A program made the translations under genes and the position numbers. A DNA stretch of 64,000 nucleotides, taken from assembly GCA_963728655.1 (NCBI GenBank), contig CAVSLD010000002.1, positions 744,001 through 808,000 of the forward strand, given 5' to 3'. Of the stretch, positions 34,321 to 43,502 are shown in pieces. Each line of letters starts with the position of its first letter. Positions within the stretch are counted from its first letter, which is position 1. The stretch comes from Iamia sp963728655. GTDB taxonomy: Bacteria; Actinomycetota; Acidimicrobiia; Acidimicrobiales; Iamiaceae. The notes below the pieces were generated by a model. That model was given only the letters and a program-made list of their open reading frames with translations. It searched no databases and was not told where the DNA came from.

Positions 34321-34593
34321 ATGAAGAAGATTGCGGTCCTCGCCGCCCTCCGCTCAGGCGTCACGCTGGAGCTGGCGCTTGAGCAGCTGCCCAGCGACGG
34401 ACTACCGGGCTCTGGCGGACCGAGCACGACGAGCTGCTCACCGTCCGGCCGGCGTGCCAGCGTGCGAACCAGCTCGACATGCTGGGCCCAAGCAGACGGA
34501 GCGCGCCAGGCTCCCGCCCGACCAGCCTACGGGGCGGCCGCCTGGATGTGTAGCCCCGAGCACGCTGGACGCGTGGGCGACCACCCGCGGTGA
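34321..34593 (+). pseudogene. broken small ORF of the element
   Basis: ATG with GGAGGTGG upstream opens MKKIAVLAALRSGVTLELALEQLPSD. Sensible coding then jumps frame to DYRALADRAR and again to EHDELLTVRPACQRANQLDMLG. No family recognised. Shifts near 34,400 and 34,425. Confidence 0.35.
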
Positions 34594-34750
34594 TCGTCTA
34601 CGCGGCGGCGGTGTGCAGTCGATGGTGCACGGTCTGCGCTGCTCGGGCCCTCGCGCAAGCACGAGCGGGCCGGCATCACCTTCCAGATCGGGCCCAGGAC
34701 CGCCTGGTGCTGGCGCTACTGACTGTACCCCGTGGCGTAGCGCAGCGCGC

Positions 34751-34830
34751 CGCCGCCCGTCATCCCAGCGCGGGGGCGGCTTCGTCGGGTCCGGGCCCGC
34801 TCGCCCAGCAGGGAAGTCGCACCGGCAACG
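34751..34830. repeat. internal direct repeat, right copy
   Basis: Shares GCCGCCCGTCATCCC, GGGGGCGGC, TCGTCGG and CAGCAGGGAAGTCGCACCGG with 34,134-34,212. The stem is shorter (GCCGCCC/GGGCGGC). Confidence 0.65.
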
Positions 34831-35009
34831 GGCCCGGCCCCTGATGTGTGCCGGCGTTCGGCCACCGCTCGCACGGCCGGCGCCACGCCCTCGACGTACC
34901 CCACGCTGTACCCCACCCACCTGTCGGAAGGGCCCTGGACCGCGATGGTCTGACGGGATCGGCCCAGGCAGCCGCAACGAGTCCGGCGTCCGCCGGACCG
35001 CCGGGCGGT

Positions 35010-35055
35010 CTTCACACGGCAGAGGTCACAGGTTCGAGTCCTGTTACGCCCACCA
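35010..35055 (+). repeat. attR: duplicated tRNA-Val 3' segment
   Basis: Identical 46 bp to 29,618-29,663 including T-loop and CCA. Lacks the 5' half, so it is not a second tRNA gene. Confidence 0.85.
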
Positions 35056-35420
35056 GATCACCCCAGGTCCGAGGCGGTCTCCCGGGCGAGGGACCAGTGT
35101 CGGGATCCGGCGGTCGCCGGCCCATCGCCGTCGATCGCGCGGACGGGTACCGAGGCTTGACAGCGCGGTCAGAGCATCGGGACGTCGAACCGGCAACGGA
35201 CCCGCGGCAAGGTGTGATCATCGTGACGCCGAGGGATGCACGCCGCCTCCCACCGGGTGGGACCGTTGTGGTTGACTCGCAGTCGGCCCCGGGGGGAGGC
35301 CTGATCACGGCGCCAGATGGTCCGGCCACCCCCGGGTCCACCCTCCCGACGGCGCCGCCGTGCGTGGCGTGCCCATCGTCGGGCGACCGATGCGCGTCGA
35401 GGCAGGGGCGACGCGTTCGC
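35056..35420. other. 365-bp region without a gene
   Basis: Between attR and the PilZ-like gene. Frames in it are weak and have no recognisable product. TTGACA occurs at 35,157 but no good -10 box follows. May be flanking chromosome or residue of an older insertion. Confidence 0.4.
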
Positions 35421-35717
35421 TCACGGGCTCAGCAGCTGCGACGGATCGTCCAGCTCGACGGTGAAGAACCACCGGGGACCGTCCGGGGGTCGACCGACAC
35501 GGGTGACGACCCCTCGGCCCTGGAGCTCGTCGACCTCGATCTCGACGACATCACCGACGCCGGGGGCGTGGACCGGTGTCGCCGCGATGAGCACCCGCCT
35601 GGCGGCGATGTCGACGATCGCCGCCGGGCGGGCCATCGGACCGTGTCGCAGCACATGGAGCGAGACGCTGCTCGCGCGGGGGACCCGCCGCCACCGCGCG
35701 GGGATCGGTTCGATCAT
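35421..35717 (-). CDS. PilZ-like domain protein
   Basis: 98 aa. RWRRVPRASSVSL near residue 8-20 supplies an RxxxR motif; IVDIAARRVLIAA and DVVEIEVDELQGRGVVTRVG follow the PilZ beta-barrel pattern, ending WFFTVELDDPSQLL. PilZ domains bind cyclic di-GMP, but the usual [DN]xSxxG is not intact here (VDIAARRV), so binding is doubtful. Stand-alone gene next to the element. Confidence 0.5.
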   Translation of the reverse strand: MIEPIPARWRRVPRASSVSLHVLRHGPMARPAAIVDIAARRVLIAATPVHAPGVGDVVEIEVDELQGRGVVTRVGRPPDGPRWFFTVELDDPSQLLSP

Positions 35718-35969
35718 GTCCGGGCGCGGAGAGGTCCCACCTGCGCTGCCTTCCTCCCCCTGAGGTCACCGACCCCATCGGCTGATCCCCTGTCGGGATG
35801 AGTCCGGGGGCCACAGGATCCGCCCCACCCTGCTCAGCAGGTGGGGTGACGTGACGGCTGCTGCCCGCAACCCCTGGTGCGCCACGACCCCTCCCCTCGC
35901 CTGGTCGGATGTGCTCCCGATGCGGCTCGTCGTCAGCAGCCGCGGGGACCTGGGCGACCCCACCCTCCC

Positions 35970-35975
35970 TAGGGT
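35970..35975 (+). promoter_or_regulatory. putative leaderless -10 box (TAGGGT)
   Basis: TAGGGT ends 6 nt before the GTG of the aldolase gene. Confidence 0.5.
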
Positions 35976-35981
35976 GAGGAC

Positions 35982-37070
35982 GTGACCGAGGCCCCCCCGA
36001 GCACCGTCGCCCTCCCACCCCCGCCCGAGGCCAGCTTCGCCAGCGACAACGCAGCCGGCGTGGCCCCCGAGGTGATGGAGGCCCTGGCCGCGGCCAACGC
36101 GGGCCCCGCCCTCGCCTACGGCGACGACCCCTGGACCGCCGGTGCGACCGCTGCTCTCCGCGACGTGGTGGGCGTCGCCGACGCCGAGGTCCTCCTGTGC
36201 TGGGGCGGCACCGGCGCCAACGTGGTCGGCCTGGCCACGGTCGTCCAGCCCTGGCAGTCGATCATCTGCGTCGACTCGGCCCACATCGTGGTGGACGAGT
36301 GCGGCGCCCCGGCCCGCTTCACCGGCGCCACCCTCACCACCGTGCCCCACGTCGCGGGCAAGCTGGTCCCCGAGGCGCTGACGCCGTACCTCCACTGGCT
36401 GGGCACCGAGCACCACCCCCAGCCCGGCGTGGTGTCGATCAGCCAGGCCACCGAGATGGGCACCGTCTACTCGGTGGACGAGGTGGCGGCGCTGGCCGAG
36501 GTGGCCCACGCCCACGGCATGGTGCTCCACGTCGACGGAGCCCGGATCGCCAACGCCCTCGTGGCCGCCGGCACCGACCTGGCGACCATGGTCCGCGACG
36601 CCGGGGTCGACGTCCTCACCTTCGGGCTCACCAAGGACGGCGCCATGTACGGCGAGGCCGTGCTGGTGCTGCGCCCCGAGCTCGCCGGTGCGGCCCGGTT
36701 CGTCCGCAAGCAGGCCGGCCAGCTGCCCTCCAAGGCCCGGTTCGTGGCCGCCCAGATCACCGCCCTGCTCGAGGGCGACCGCTGGCTGGCCCACGCCCGC
36801 CACGCCAACGCCCTGGCGACGCTGCTGGCCGAGCGGGTCGGGCCGATCCCCGGGGTCGACGTCGCCCGTCCGCCCGAGGTCAACTCCGTGTTCGCCACGC
36901 TGCCGGCCGGCGCGGTGGCCCCGCTGCAGGAGTGGTCGTTCTTCTGGCCGTGGGACCCCGAGCGCTCCGAGGTGCGGTGGATGACGGGCTTCGCCACCAC
37001 CGAGACCGACGTCGAGCGCTTCGCCGCCGGCGTCGAGGCCGTCGTCGCCCCGCAGGCCCAGCTGCCGTGA
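35982..37070 (+). CDS. threonine aldolase-family PLP enzyme
   Basis: 362 aa. FASDNAAGVAPEVMEAL near residue 20, YGDDPWTAGATAAL near 45, HVDGARIANALVAAG near 180 and the PLP lysine in FGLTKDGAMYGEA near 218 match the beta-eliminating lyase/threonine aldolase fold. Expected reaction: threonine or allo-threonine to glycine and acetaldehyde. Its stop overlaps the start of the flavoprotein gene (GTGA), so the two are coupled, although no common pathway is obvious. Confidence 0.88.
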   Translation: MTEAPPSTVALPPPPEASFASDNAAGVAPEVMEALAAANAGPALAYGDDPWTAGATAALRDVVGVADAEVLLCWGGTGANVVGLATVVQPWQSIICVDSAHIVVDECGAPARFTGATLTTVPHVAGKLVPEALTPYLHWLGTEHHPQPGVVSISQATEMGTVYSVDEVAALAEVAHAHGMVLHVDGARIANALVAAGTDLATMVRDAGVDVLTFGLTKDGAMYGEAVLVLRPELAGAARFVRKQAGQLPSKARFVAAQITALLEGDRWLAHARHANALATLLAERVGPIPGVDVARPPEVNSVFATLPAGAVAPLQEWSFFWPWDPERSEVRWMTGFATTETDVERFAAGVEAVVAPQAQLP

Positions 37071-38701
37071 CCGGGGCCCGCACCCGTTCCTGGTGGGGGT
37101 GGGGCTGGGAGGAAGCCGCCGCGGATGCCCGGGAGCGGGACGGCCTGGCCCGGGCCATGGCCGGCTTCGGGTTCACGCCCGACGACGACCACGCCCCGCC
37201 GCCGGTCGAGGCCCTCGAGCTCCGCCCGCCCCGCGTCGCCCCGCCGCCTGCACTGGCCGGGCTCTGCACCGACGGCCCCCTCAGCCGAGCGGCCCACACC
37301 CACGGCAAGGCCTTCCGCGACGTGGTCCGCAACCTGGAGGGCCGACTCGACCACCCGCCCGACGTGGTGGCCCGGCCCCGCACCGAGGACCACGTCGTCG
37401 ACCTGCTCGACTGGTGCGCCGGGGCCGGCGTCGCCGCCATCCCCTACGGCGGCGGCTCCTCGGTGGTGGGCGGCATCGAGGCCCGGGTCGGCGACGGCTA
37501 CGCCGGGGCGGTCTCGCTCGACCTGACCGCCCTGGACCGGGTGCTGGAGGTCGATCCCACCAGCCGGGCCGCCCGGGTCCAGGCCGGCGTCCTCGGTCCC
37601 GCCCTCGAGGATCAGCTCCGCCCCGGCGGCTGGACGCTGCGCCACTTCCCCCAGTCCTTCGAGTTCTCCAGCCTCGGCGGCTGGATCGCCACCCGGGCGG
37701 GCGGGCACTTCGCCACCGGCGCCACCCACATCGACGACCTGGTGGAGGCGGTCCGGGCCGTCACCCCCATCGGCGTCACCGAGTCGCGCCGCCTCCCCGG
37801 GTCCGGCGCGGGCCCGTCGCCGGACCGGATGCTGCTCGGCTCCGAGGGCACCCTCGGCGTGGTGACCGAGGCGTGGGTGCGCCTGCAGGTCCGGCCCCGT
37901 TGGCGGGCCGGGGCGTCGGTGCACTTCACGACGTGGGGCGAGGGGGTCGCGGCCGTGCGGGCCCTGTCGCAGTCCGGGCTCCAGCCGTCGAACTGCCGTC
38001 TGCTCGACGGCACCGAGGCGGCCCTCACCTCCGGCGTGTCCGGGGTGGGTGCCCTGCTGGTGCTCGGCTTCGAGTCGGCCGACCACCCCGTCGGCCCGTG
38101 GCTCGACCGGGGCCTGGAGCTGTGCCGCGACCACGGCGGCGACGCCCCCGACGGGCCCCGGCTGTCCGACGACGGGGAACCCGGCGCCGGTGGTGGCGGC
38201 GCCGCCAGCCGGGAGGGGGCGGCGGGGGAGTGGCGCTCCACCTTCCTGCGGGCGCCCTACACCCGCGACGCCCTGGCCCGCATGGGCCTGGTGGTGGAGA
38301 CCTTCGAGACCGCCTGCACCTGGGACCGGTTCGACGCCCTCCACGCCGAGGTCACCGAGGCCGCCACCGACGCGGTGGCCGAGGTGTGCGGGCCCGGCGT
38401 GGTCACCTGCCGCTTCACCCACGTCTACCCCGACGGCCCCGCGCCCTACTTCTCGGTGTACGCCCAGGGTCGGTGGGGCGACCAGGTCGCCCAGTGGGAC
38501 GCGGTCAAGGAGGCCGTCTCCGAGGCCCTCGCCGCCGCCGGCGGCACCATCACCCACCACCACGCCGTGGGCCGCGACCACCGCCCCTGGTACGACCGCC
38601 AGCGGCCCGAGCCCTTCGCCGTCGCCCTCCGGGCCGCCAAGGCCGCCCTCGACCCGGCCGGCATCCTCAACCCCGGGGTGCTCCTCGACCCTCCCCGCTG
38701 A
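37067..38701 (+). CDS. alkyldihydroxyacetonephosphate synthase-like FAD oxidase
   Basis: 544 aa from GTG (VTGARTRSWWGWGWEE). RSWWGWGW at the N-terminus is characteristic of bacterial AGPS-like proteins. The FAD_binding_4 domain has AIPYGGGSSVVGG near residue 125 and PQSFEFSSLGGWIATRAGG near 200. Then LLGSEGTLGVVTEAWVRL near 260. C-terminal HHHAVGRDHRPWY holds the His cluster of AGPS. AGPS swaps an acyl group for a fatty alcohol in ether lipid synthesis. The fatty acyl-CoA reductase elsewhere in the window could supply the alcohol (inference). Other VAO-family oxidases remain possible. Confidence 0.8.
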   Translation: MTGARTRSWWGWGWEEAAADARERDGLARAMAGFGFTPDDDHAPPPVEALELRPPRVAPPPALAGLCTDGPLSRAAHTHGKAFRDVVRNLEGRLDHPPDVVARPRTEDHVVDLLDWCAGAGVAAIPYGGGSSVVGGIEARVGDGYAGAVSLDLTALDRVLEVDPTSRAARVQAGVLGPALEDQLRPGGWTLRHFPQSFEFSSLGGWIATRAGGHFATGATHIDDLVEAVRAVTPIGVTESRRLPGSGAGPSPDRMLLGSEGTLGVVTEAWVRLQVRPRWRAGASVHFTTWGEGVAAVRALSQSGLQPSNCRLLDGTEAALTSGVSGVGALLVLGFESADHPVGPWLDRGLELCRDHGGDAPDGPRLSDDGEPGAGGGGAASREGAAGEWRSTFLRAPYTRDALARMGLVVETFETACTWDRFDALHAEVTEAATDAVAEVCGPGVVTCRFTHVYPDGPAPYFSVYAQGRWGDQVAQWDAVKEAVSEALAAAGGTITHHHAVGRDHRPWYDRQRPEPFAVALRAAKAALDPAGILNPGVLLDPPR

Positions 38702-38724
38702 CCCTCGCCCCCCTCCTCCTTTGT

Positions 38725-38755
38725 ACGGAAGTCGCCGCATGTGGCGTGGTTCCGT
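38725..38755 (+). terminator. hairpin after the flavoprotein gene
   Basis: Arms ACGGAA and CGCC pair with GGCG and TTCCGT around GCATGT, with small internal mismatches. Twenty-four nt past the stop. Confidence 0.5.
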
Positions 38756-38832
38756 CCAACGTTCGTCGGGTTGCCGGGCGGGCGTCGGAGGGGGCGCCTG
38801 CAGGGGCGGGCGGGGTCCGCGAGGCTCGGGGG

Positions 38833-40551
38833 ATGCCCACCCACGCCGAGGCCGTCGCCACCCTCACCGCCCCCGGAGGTCCCTTCGAGGTCACCCGCGA
38901 GGAGGTGGACGGCATCGAGATGAAGGTCTACGCCTCCCGTCTGGGATCGCTGCGGGAGGTCCTGGCCATGGCCGAGGGCCACGGCGATGCCACCTACATC
39001 GTCTTCGGCGAGCGCCGGATCTCCTTCGCCGACTTCAAGGCCCAGGCCGATGCCCTCGCCGCCGGCCTGGCCGCCCGGGGGGTCGGTCACGGTGACCGCG
39101 TCGCGGTCCTGTCGGCCAACTCGCCGGAGTGGGCCCTCACCTTCTGGGCGACGGTGAGCCTGGGCGCGGTGCTGGTCGGGCTCAACGGCTGGTGGAAGAC
39201 CGACGAGGTGCTCTACGGGCTCGAGGACTCGGGGTCGAAGGTCCTGGTCGCCGACGCCAAGCGCCTGGCCCGCATCGCAGACGTCCTCGCCGAGGGCGCC
39301 CTGCCCGGCCTCGAGGCCGTGTTCGTCACCGACGCCAAGCCCGGCGACGTCGGCGGTGGTGCGCGCGTCCACCCCTTCGAGGACCTCGACGCCGGCCCGT
39401 CCGCGGCGCCCACCACGCCCATCGACGAGGGCGACCCGGCGGTGATCTTCTACACGTCCGGCACCACCGGGCGGCCCAAGGGGGCCATCTCGTCGCATCG
39501 GGGGATGATCGCCAACCTCCAGAACACGGTGATGAACACCGTCGCCACGGCCATGGCCGACGACGGCCCGCCCGCGCCCCCGGCCGAGGAGCGGGGCCAG
39601 ACGGTCGGCCTGCTGACCTCACCGCTGTTCCACGTGGCCGGGTGCCACTCCAACCTGGTGGTCAGCCTGCTGGGCGGCGTGCGCATCGTCATGCCCGAGG
39701 GCCGCTTCGACCCCGTCGAGGTGCTCCGCCTCATCGAGGAGGAGGACGTCCAGATCTGGGCGACGGTCCCCACCATGGTCTGGCGGGTGTGCGAGCACCC
39801 GCAGCGCCACGACTTCGACACCTCGTCGGTGCGGACCATGGCCTTCGGCGGCTCGCCCTCCGCCGAGGAGCTCCAGCGCAAGGTGCGCGAGACGTTCCCC
39901 AACGTGCGCAGCGCGTCGAACGCCTACGGGCTCACCGAGTCGTCGTCGGTCGCCACGGTGCTGACCGGCCAGGACGTGCTCGAGCGGCCCGGGTCGGTGG
40001 GGCGACCCATGCCCGTGGTCGACGTCCGCATCGACGACGGCGCCGGCGGGGCCGCGCCCACCGGAGCCACCGGCGAGGTGTGCCTGCGGGGGCCGATCAT
40101 CATGCCCGGATACTGGGGCAAGCCCGAGGCGACGGCCGAGGCCATCCGCGACGGCTGGCTGCACACCGGCGACGTGGGCCACCTCGACGAGGACGGCTTC
40201 CTGTTCATCACCGACCGGGCCAAGGACATGATCATCCGGGGCGGCGAGAACGTGTACTGCGTGGAGATCGAGGAGCGCCTCGTCCAGCACCCCGACGTGG
40301 CCGACGCCGCCGTCATCGGCGTGGCCCACCCCAGCCTGGGCGAGGAGGTCAAGGCCGTGGTGCAGGTCGCGCCGGGCGCCACCCTCACCGAGGACGCCGT
40401 GCGGCAGTGGGTGGCCGAGGCCCTGGCCGGCTTCAAGGTGCCCACCTACGTCGAGCTCCGCGAGGAGCGCCTGCCCCGCAACGCGTCCGGCAAGCTGCTC
40501 AAGAACCTCCTGCGCGGCTCCGGCGACGTGTCCCTCGCCGAGACCCTCTGA
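38833..40551 (+). CDS. fatty-acid--CoA ligase (FadD-like)
   Basis: 572 aa from ATG (MPTHAEAVATLTAPGG). AMP-binding core with FYTSGTTGRPKGAISSHRG near residue 205, NAYGLTESSSVATV near 360, GWLHTGDVGHLDEDGFLFITDRAKDMIIRGGENVYCVEIE near 440 and the catalytic Lys in LPRNASGKLLKN near 555. Activates a fatty or related acid to acyl-CoA in the cytoplasm. Followed 68 nt later by a thiolase-like gene, then a carotenoid oxygenase, a group that hints at degradation of a terpenoid, sterol or carotenoid-derived acid. Confidence 0.92.
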   Translation: MPTHAEAVATLTAPGGPFEVTREEVDGIEMKVYASRLGSLREVLAMAEGHGDATYIVFGERRISFADFKAQADALAAGLAARGVGHGDRVAVLSANSPEWALTFWATVSLGAVLVGLNGWWKTDEVLYGLEDSGSKVLVADAKRLARIADVLAEGALPGLEAVFVTDAKPGDVGGGARVHPFEDLDAGPSAAPTTPIDEGDPAVIFYTSGTTGRPKGAISSHRGMIANLQNTVMNTVATAMADDGPPAPPAEERGQTVGLLTSPLFHVAGCHSNLVVSLLGGVRIVMPEGRFDPVEVLRLIEEEDVQIWATVPTMVWRVCEHPQRHDFDTSSVRTMAFGGSPSAEELQRKVRETFPNVRSASNAYGLTESSSVATVLTGQDVLERPGSVGRPMPVVDVRIDDGAGGAAPTGATGEVCLRGPIIMPGYWGKPEATAEAIRDGWLHTGDVGHLDEDGFLFITDRAKDMIIRGGENVYCVEIEERLVQHPDVADAAVIGVAHPSLGEEVKAVVQVAPGATLTEDAVRQWVAEALAGFKVPTYVELREERLPRNASGKLLKNLLRGSGDVSLAETL

Positions 40552-40607
40552 GCGCAGCCCCGCCCGGGTCCGGGGGACGGCGGTGAGACGTCCGACACAC
40601 CGGGGCC

Positions 40608-40613
40608 TAGCCT
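40608..40613 (+). promoter_or_regulatory. putative leaderless -10 box (TAGCCT)
   Basis: TAGCCT ends 6 nt before the thiolase-like ATG. Confidence 0.5.
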
Positions 40614-40619
40614 GAGCCC

Positions 40620-41852
40620 ATGGCCGACGGCGTGTGGATCCTGGGCACCTCGCAGACCGACTTCGCCCGGAGCGTCACCCGGGAGGGGCTCGAGATCGAC
40701 GCCCTCGTGGCCGAGGCCACCCGCGGTGCGCTGGACGACGCCGGTCTCGGCGCCGAGCGCGTCGGGGTCATCCACGTGGGCAACGCCTTCGGCCAGCTGA
40801 TGACCGGCCAGGGCCACCTCGGCGCCATGCCCGCCACCGTCGACGAGGCGCTGTGGGGCGTGCCCTCGTCGCGCCACGAGGCGGCCTGCGCCTCGGGCAG
40901 CATCGCCGCCCTGGCCGCCATGGCCGACCTGGAGAGCGGCCGCTACGACGTCGCCCTGGTGCTCGGCGTCGAGGTCGAGCGCAGCGTCCCCGGCGACGTG
41001 GCCGCCCAGCACCTGGGCGCCGCCGCGTGGGTGGGCCACGAGGGCGCGCCCCGGTTCGTCTGGCCCGCCCAGTTCTCCGACCTGGCCGACGAGTACGACC
41101 GTCGCTACGGCCTCGACGAGGCCCACCTGCGGGCGCTGTCGGCCCAGGCCTTCACCCAGGCCCGCGACAACCCGCTGGCCCAGACCCGGGAGTGGCGCTT
41201 CTCCGACGGGTCCTTCACCGCCGACGACCACGCCAACCCGGTGGTCGAGGGGCGCACCCGCCGCACCGACTGCAGCCAGGTCACCGACGGTGCCGCCGCC
41301 GTGGTCCTGGCCTCGGACCGGGCCGTGCGGGCCGACCCGGCCCTGCGGGGCCGGCGGCCGGGGGTCCGCATCGAGGGCTGGGGCCACCGCACCGTCGGCC
41401 TGCCCCTGGCCCGCAAGCTGGAGCGCAGCGCCGAGGACACCCACGTCCTGCCCCACGTGCGCGACACCTTCCGCGACGCCCTCGACCGGGCCGGCCAGGG
41501 GTCCGTCGACGACCTCGACGCCGTCGAGGTCCACGACTGCTTCGCCATGAGCGCCTACATGGCCATCGACCACGTCGGCATCACCGCCCCCGGCGACGCC
41601 TGGAAGGCGGTCGAGTCGGGCGAGGTGGCCCGCGACGGCCGCCTGCCCGTCAACCCCGGCGGCGGCCTCATCGGCGGCGGCCACCCCGTCGGCGCCACCG
41701 GGGTGCGCATGCTCGTCGACGCAGCCCGCCAGGTCACGGACCGGGCCGGGGCCACCCAGGTCGACGGCGCCCGCCGGGTCGGGACCCTCAACATCGGGGG
41801 CTCCACCGCCACCACCTGCGCCTTCGTCGTCGGCGCCACCGAGGAGGACTGA
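40620..41852 (+). CDS. SCP2-type thiolase (acetyl-CoA acetyltransferase family)
   Basis: 410 aa. WILGTSQTDFARSVT at the start, nucleophile Cys at residue 90 in RHEAACASGSIAAL, HDCFAMSAY near 305, and GGGLIGGGHPVGATGVRM near 350 with the second catalytic His. This subgroup (acetyl-CoA acetyltransferase-like/SCPx) degrades 3-ketoacyl-CoA of lipids or sterols; the conserved GHP holds but the C-terminal Cys of classical thiolases is replaced by a GGSTATTCAF segment. Stop 3 nt before the carotenoid oxygenase start, so co-transcribed. Confidence 0.88.
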   Translation: MADGVWILGTSQTDFARSVTREGLEIDALVAEATRGALDDAGLGAERVGVIHVGNAFGQLMTGQGHLGAMPATVDEALWGVPSSRHEAACASGSIAALAAMADLESGRYDVALVLGVEVERSVPGDVAAQHLGAAAWVGHEGAPRFVWPAQFSDLADEYDRRYGLDEAHLRALSAQAFTQARDNPLAQTREWRFSDGSFTADDHANPVVEGRTRRTDCSQVTDGAAAVVLASDRAVRADPALRGRRPGVRIEGWGHRTVGLPLARKLERSAEDTHVLPHVRDTFRDALDRAGQGSVDDLDAVEVHDCFAMSAYMAIDHVGITAPGDAWKAVESGEVARDGRLPVNPGGGLIGGGHPVGATGVRMLVDAARQVTDRAGATQVDGARRVGTLNIGGSTATTCAFVVGATEED

Positions 41853-41855
41853 CCC

Positions 41856-43328
41856 ATGGACGTCGAGCTGCTGGGACGGGCGCTGCGGACCCTGCCCGAC
41901 GACGACGACCACCCCTACCGCAGCGGTCCCTGGCGGCCCCAGCACGAGGAGTGGGCCGTCGACGTGCTCGACGTGGTCGAGGGCGCCCTGCCCGACGACC
42001 TCGAGGGCGTCTACCTGCGCAACACCGAGAACCCCGTCCACCTGCCCATCGAGCGCTACCACCCCTTCGACGGCGACGGCATGGTCCACGCCGTGGCCTT
42101 CCGGGACGGCCGGGCGTCGTACCGCAACCGCTTCGTCCGCACCCAGGGCTTCGAGGCCGAGCAGGAGGCGGGGCGCTCGCTGTGGGCCGGGATCTCCGAG
42201 AGCCCGAAGGTGGCCGAGGCCCCCGGCGGGTGGGGCGCCCGGGGCCGCATGAAGGACGCGTCCAGCACCGACGTGGTGGTCCACGCCGGCCAGGCCGTCA
42301 CCTCGTTCTGGCAGTGCGGCGACCTCTACCGCCTCGACCCGCTCACCCTGGAGACGCTGGGCGCGACGTCGTGGGACGGCTGGTTCCCGTCGGCCGGCGT
42401 GTCGGCCCACACCAAGGTCGATCCCGCCACCGGCGAGATGTTCTTCTTCGGCTACGGGCTGGAGGCGCCCTACCTCCACTACGGCGTGGTCGATGCGGAG
42501 GATCGCCTGGTCCACCACACCCCGGTGCCCCTCCCGGGCCCCCGCCTGCCCCACGACATGGCGTTCACGACCGACCACGTGATCCTGAACGCCTTCCCCA
42601 TGTACTGGGACACCGACCTCCTGGCCCGGGGCCGCTTCGCCCTGTCGATGCACGACGAGCCCAGCCGCTTCGCCGTCCTGCCCCGCCGCGGCGGGGTCGA
42701 CGACATCCGCTGGTTCGAGGCCGACCCCACCTACGTCCTGCACTTCACCAACGCCTGGGAGGAGGGCGACGAGGTGGTGCTGGAGGGCTTCTACCAGGAC
42801 CAGCCCATGCCCCGGCCCGACGTCTCCGACGACATGTGGATGTTCCGCTACCTGGCCCTCGACTGGATGGAGACCCACCTCCACCGCTGGCGGTTCGACA
42901 TGGTGACCGGCGAGACCAGGGAGGAGCGCCTCCGCGACGAGTACACCGAGTTCGGCATCGTCAACCCGGCCGCCGCCGGCCGCCCCCACCGCTACGTCCA
43001 CGCCGCCACCGGCAAGCCCGGCTGGTTCCTCTTCGACGGCCTCGTGACCCACGACGTGGACACCGGCCGGGACACGCACCTGCGCCTGCCCGACGGCGTC
43101 TACTGCTCCGAGGTCGGCGTGGCCCCCAAGGCCGGCGCCACCTCCGAGGACGACGCCTACCTGGTCACCCTCACCACCGACGTGGCCGGCGACCGCTCGG
43201 AGTGCCTCGTGCTCGACGCCGCCGACATCTCCGCCGGCCCCGTGGCCCGCCTCCGCCTGCCCCAGCGCATCTCCAGCGGCACCCACGCCCACTGGGCCCC
43301 CGCCTCGGCCCTCCCCGGCTGGTCCTGA
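41856..43328 (+). CDS. carotenoid cleavage oxygenase (RPE65 family)
   Basis: 490 aa. Iron is held by four His; visible are SAHTKVD near 185, LPHDMAF near 232, VLHFTNAWE near 295 and GTHAHWAP near 476. ERYHPFDGDGMVHAV near 68 and the MDR-like EGVYLRNTENPV at 50 are typical of the family. Cleaves a double bond of a carotenoid, apocarotenoid or stilbene with O2. Co-transcribed with the thiolase gene. The substrate is not clear from sequence. Confidence 0.88.
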   Translation: MDVELLGRALRTLPDDDDHPYRSGPWRPQHEEWAVDVLDVVEGALPDDLEGVYLRNTENPVHLPIERYHPFDGDGMVHAVAFRDGRASYRNRFVRTQGFEAEQEAGRSLWAGISESPKVAEAPGGWGARGRMKDASSTDVVVHAGQAVTSFWQCGDLYRLDPLTLETLGATSWDGWFPSAGVSAHTKVDPATGEMFFFGYGLEAPYLHYGVVDAEDRLVHHTPVPLPGPRLPHDMAFTTDHVILNAFPMYWDTDLLARGRFALSMHDEPSRFAVLPRRGGVDDIRWFEADPTYVLHFTNAWEEGDEVVLEGFYQDQPMPRPDVSDDMWMFRYLALDWMETHLHRWRFDMVTGETREERLRDEYTEFGIVNPAAAGRPHRYVHAATGKPGWFLFDGLVTHDVDTGRDTHLRLPDGVYCSEVGVAPKAGATSEDDAYLVTLTTDVAGDRSECLVLDAADISAGPVARLRLPQRISSGTHAHWAPASALPGWS

Positions 43329-43341
43329 CCGCCTCACCACA

Positions 43342-43461
43342 GGTGGGGTACTGGTCAGGGCCAGCGGTGCCAGGGCACCGTCAGGGCGGACCGGTTCGCC
43401 ACGGGTGGGGTACTGGTCAGGGCCAGCGGTGCCAGGGCACCGTCAGGGCGGACCGGTTCGA
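43342..43461. repeat. 62-bp-period tandem repeat, two copies
   Basis: Units begin GGTGGGGTACTGGTCAGG, contain the hairpin CGGTGCC-AG-GGCACCG and end GGACCGGTTCG, starting at 43,342 and 43,404. The 51-bp core is unchanged between them. Located between the carotenoid oxygenase and the convergent beta-lactamase-family gene. Same architecture as the array at 49,161. Confidence 0.85.
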
Positions 43462-43502
43462 GGGCGGGGGCGGGCAGGGGCCACCACCACGGTGGGGGCC
43501 GG

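Larger units (their letters stand above)
29618..35055. mobile_element. small integrated element in tRNA-Val (decayed, no integrase seen)
   Basis: Bounded by a perfect 46-bp duplication of the tRNA-Val 3' end, about 5.4 kb apart, as left by a tyrosine-integrase element that restores the tRNA at its left end. Contents: polypurine tract, frameshifted membrane and ImmA/IrrE-like genes, a broken DUF2510 gene, two intact small phage-type genes and an internal 80-bp repeat. GTACCCC occurs at 34,723 and twice near 34,896-34,914, possible arm-type sites. No integrase, replication or structural gene was recognised, so it is a remnant or a satellite depending on a helper. Confidence 0.8.

Noticed and set aside
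34716..35015. Minus-strand frame ending near attR as a possible integrase tail
   Set aside because: Residues such as WVGYSVGYVEG do not form the tyrosine recombinase boxes (no R...HxxR...Y set), so it was not called.
35010..35055. Second tRNA-Val gene
   Set aside because: Only the 3' 46 bases are present; there is no acceptor 5' arm or D-arm.
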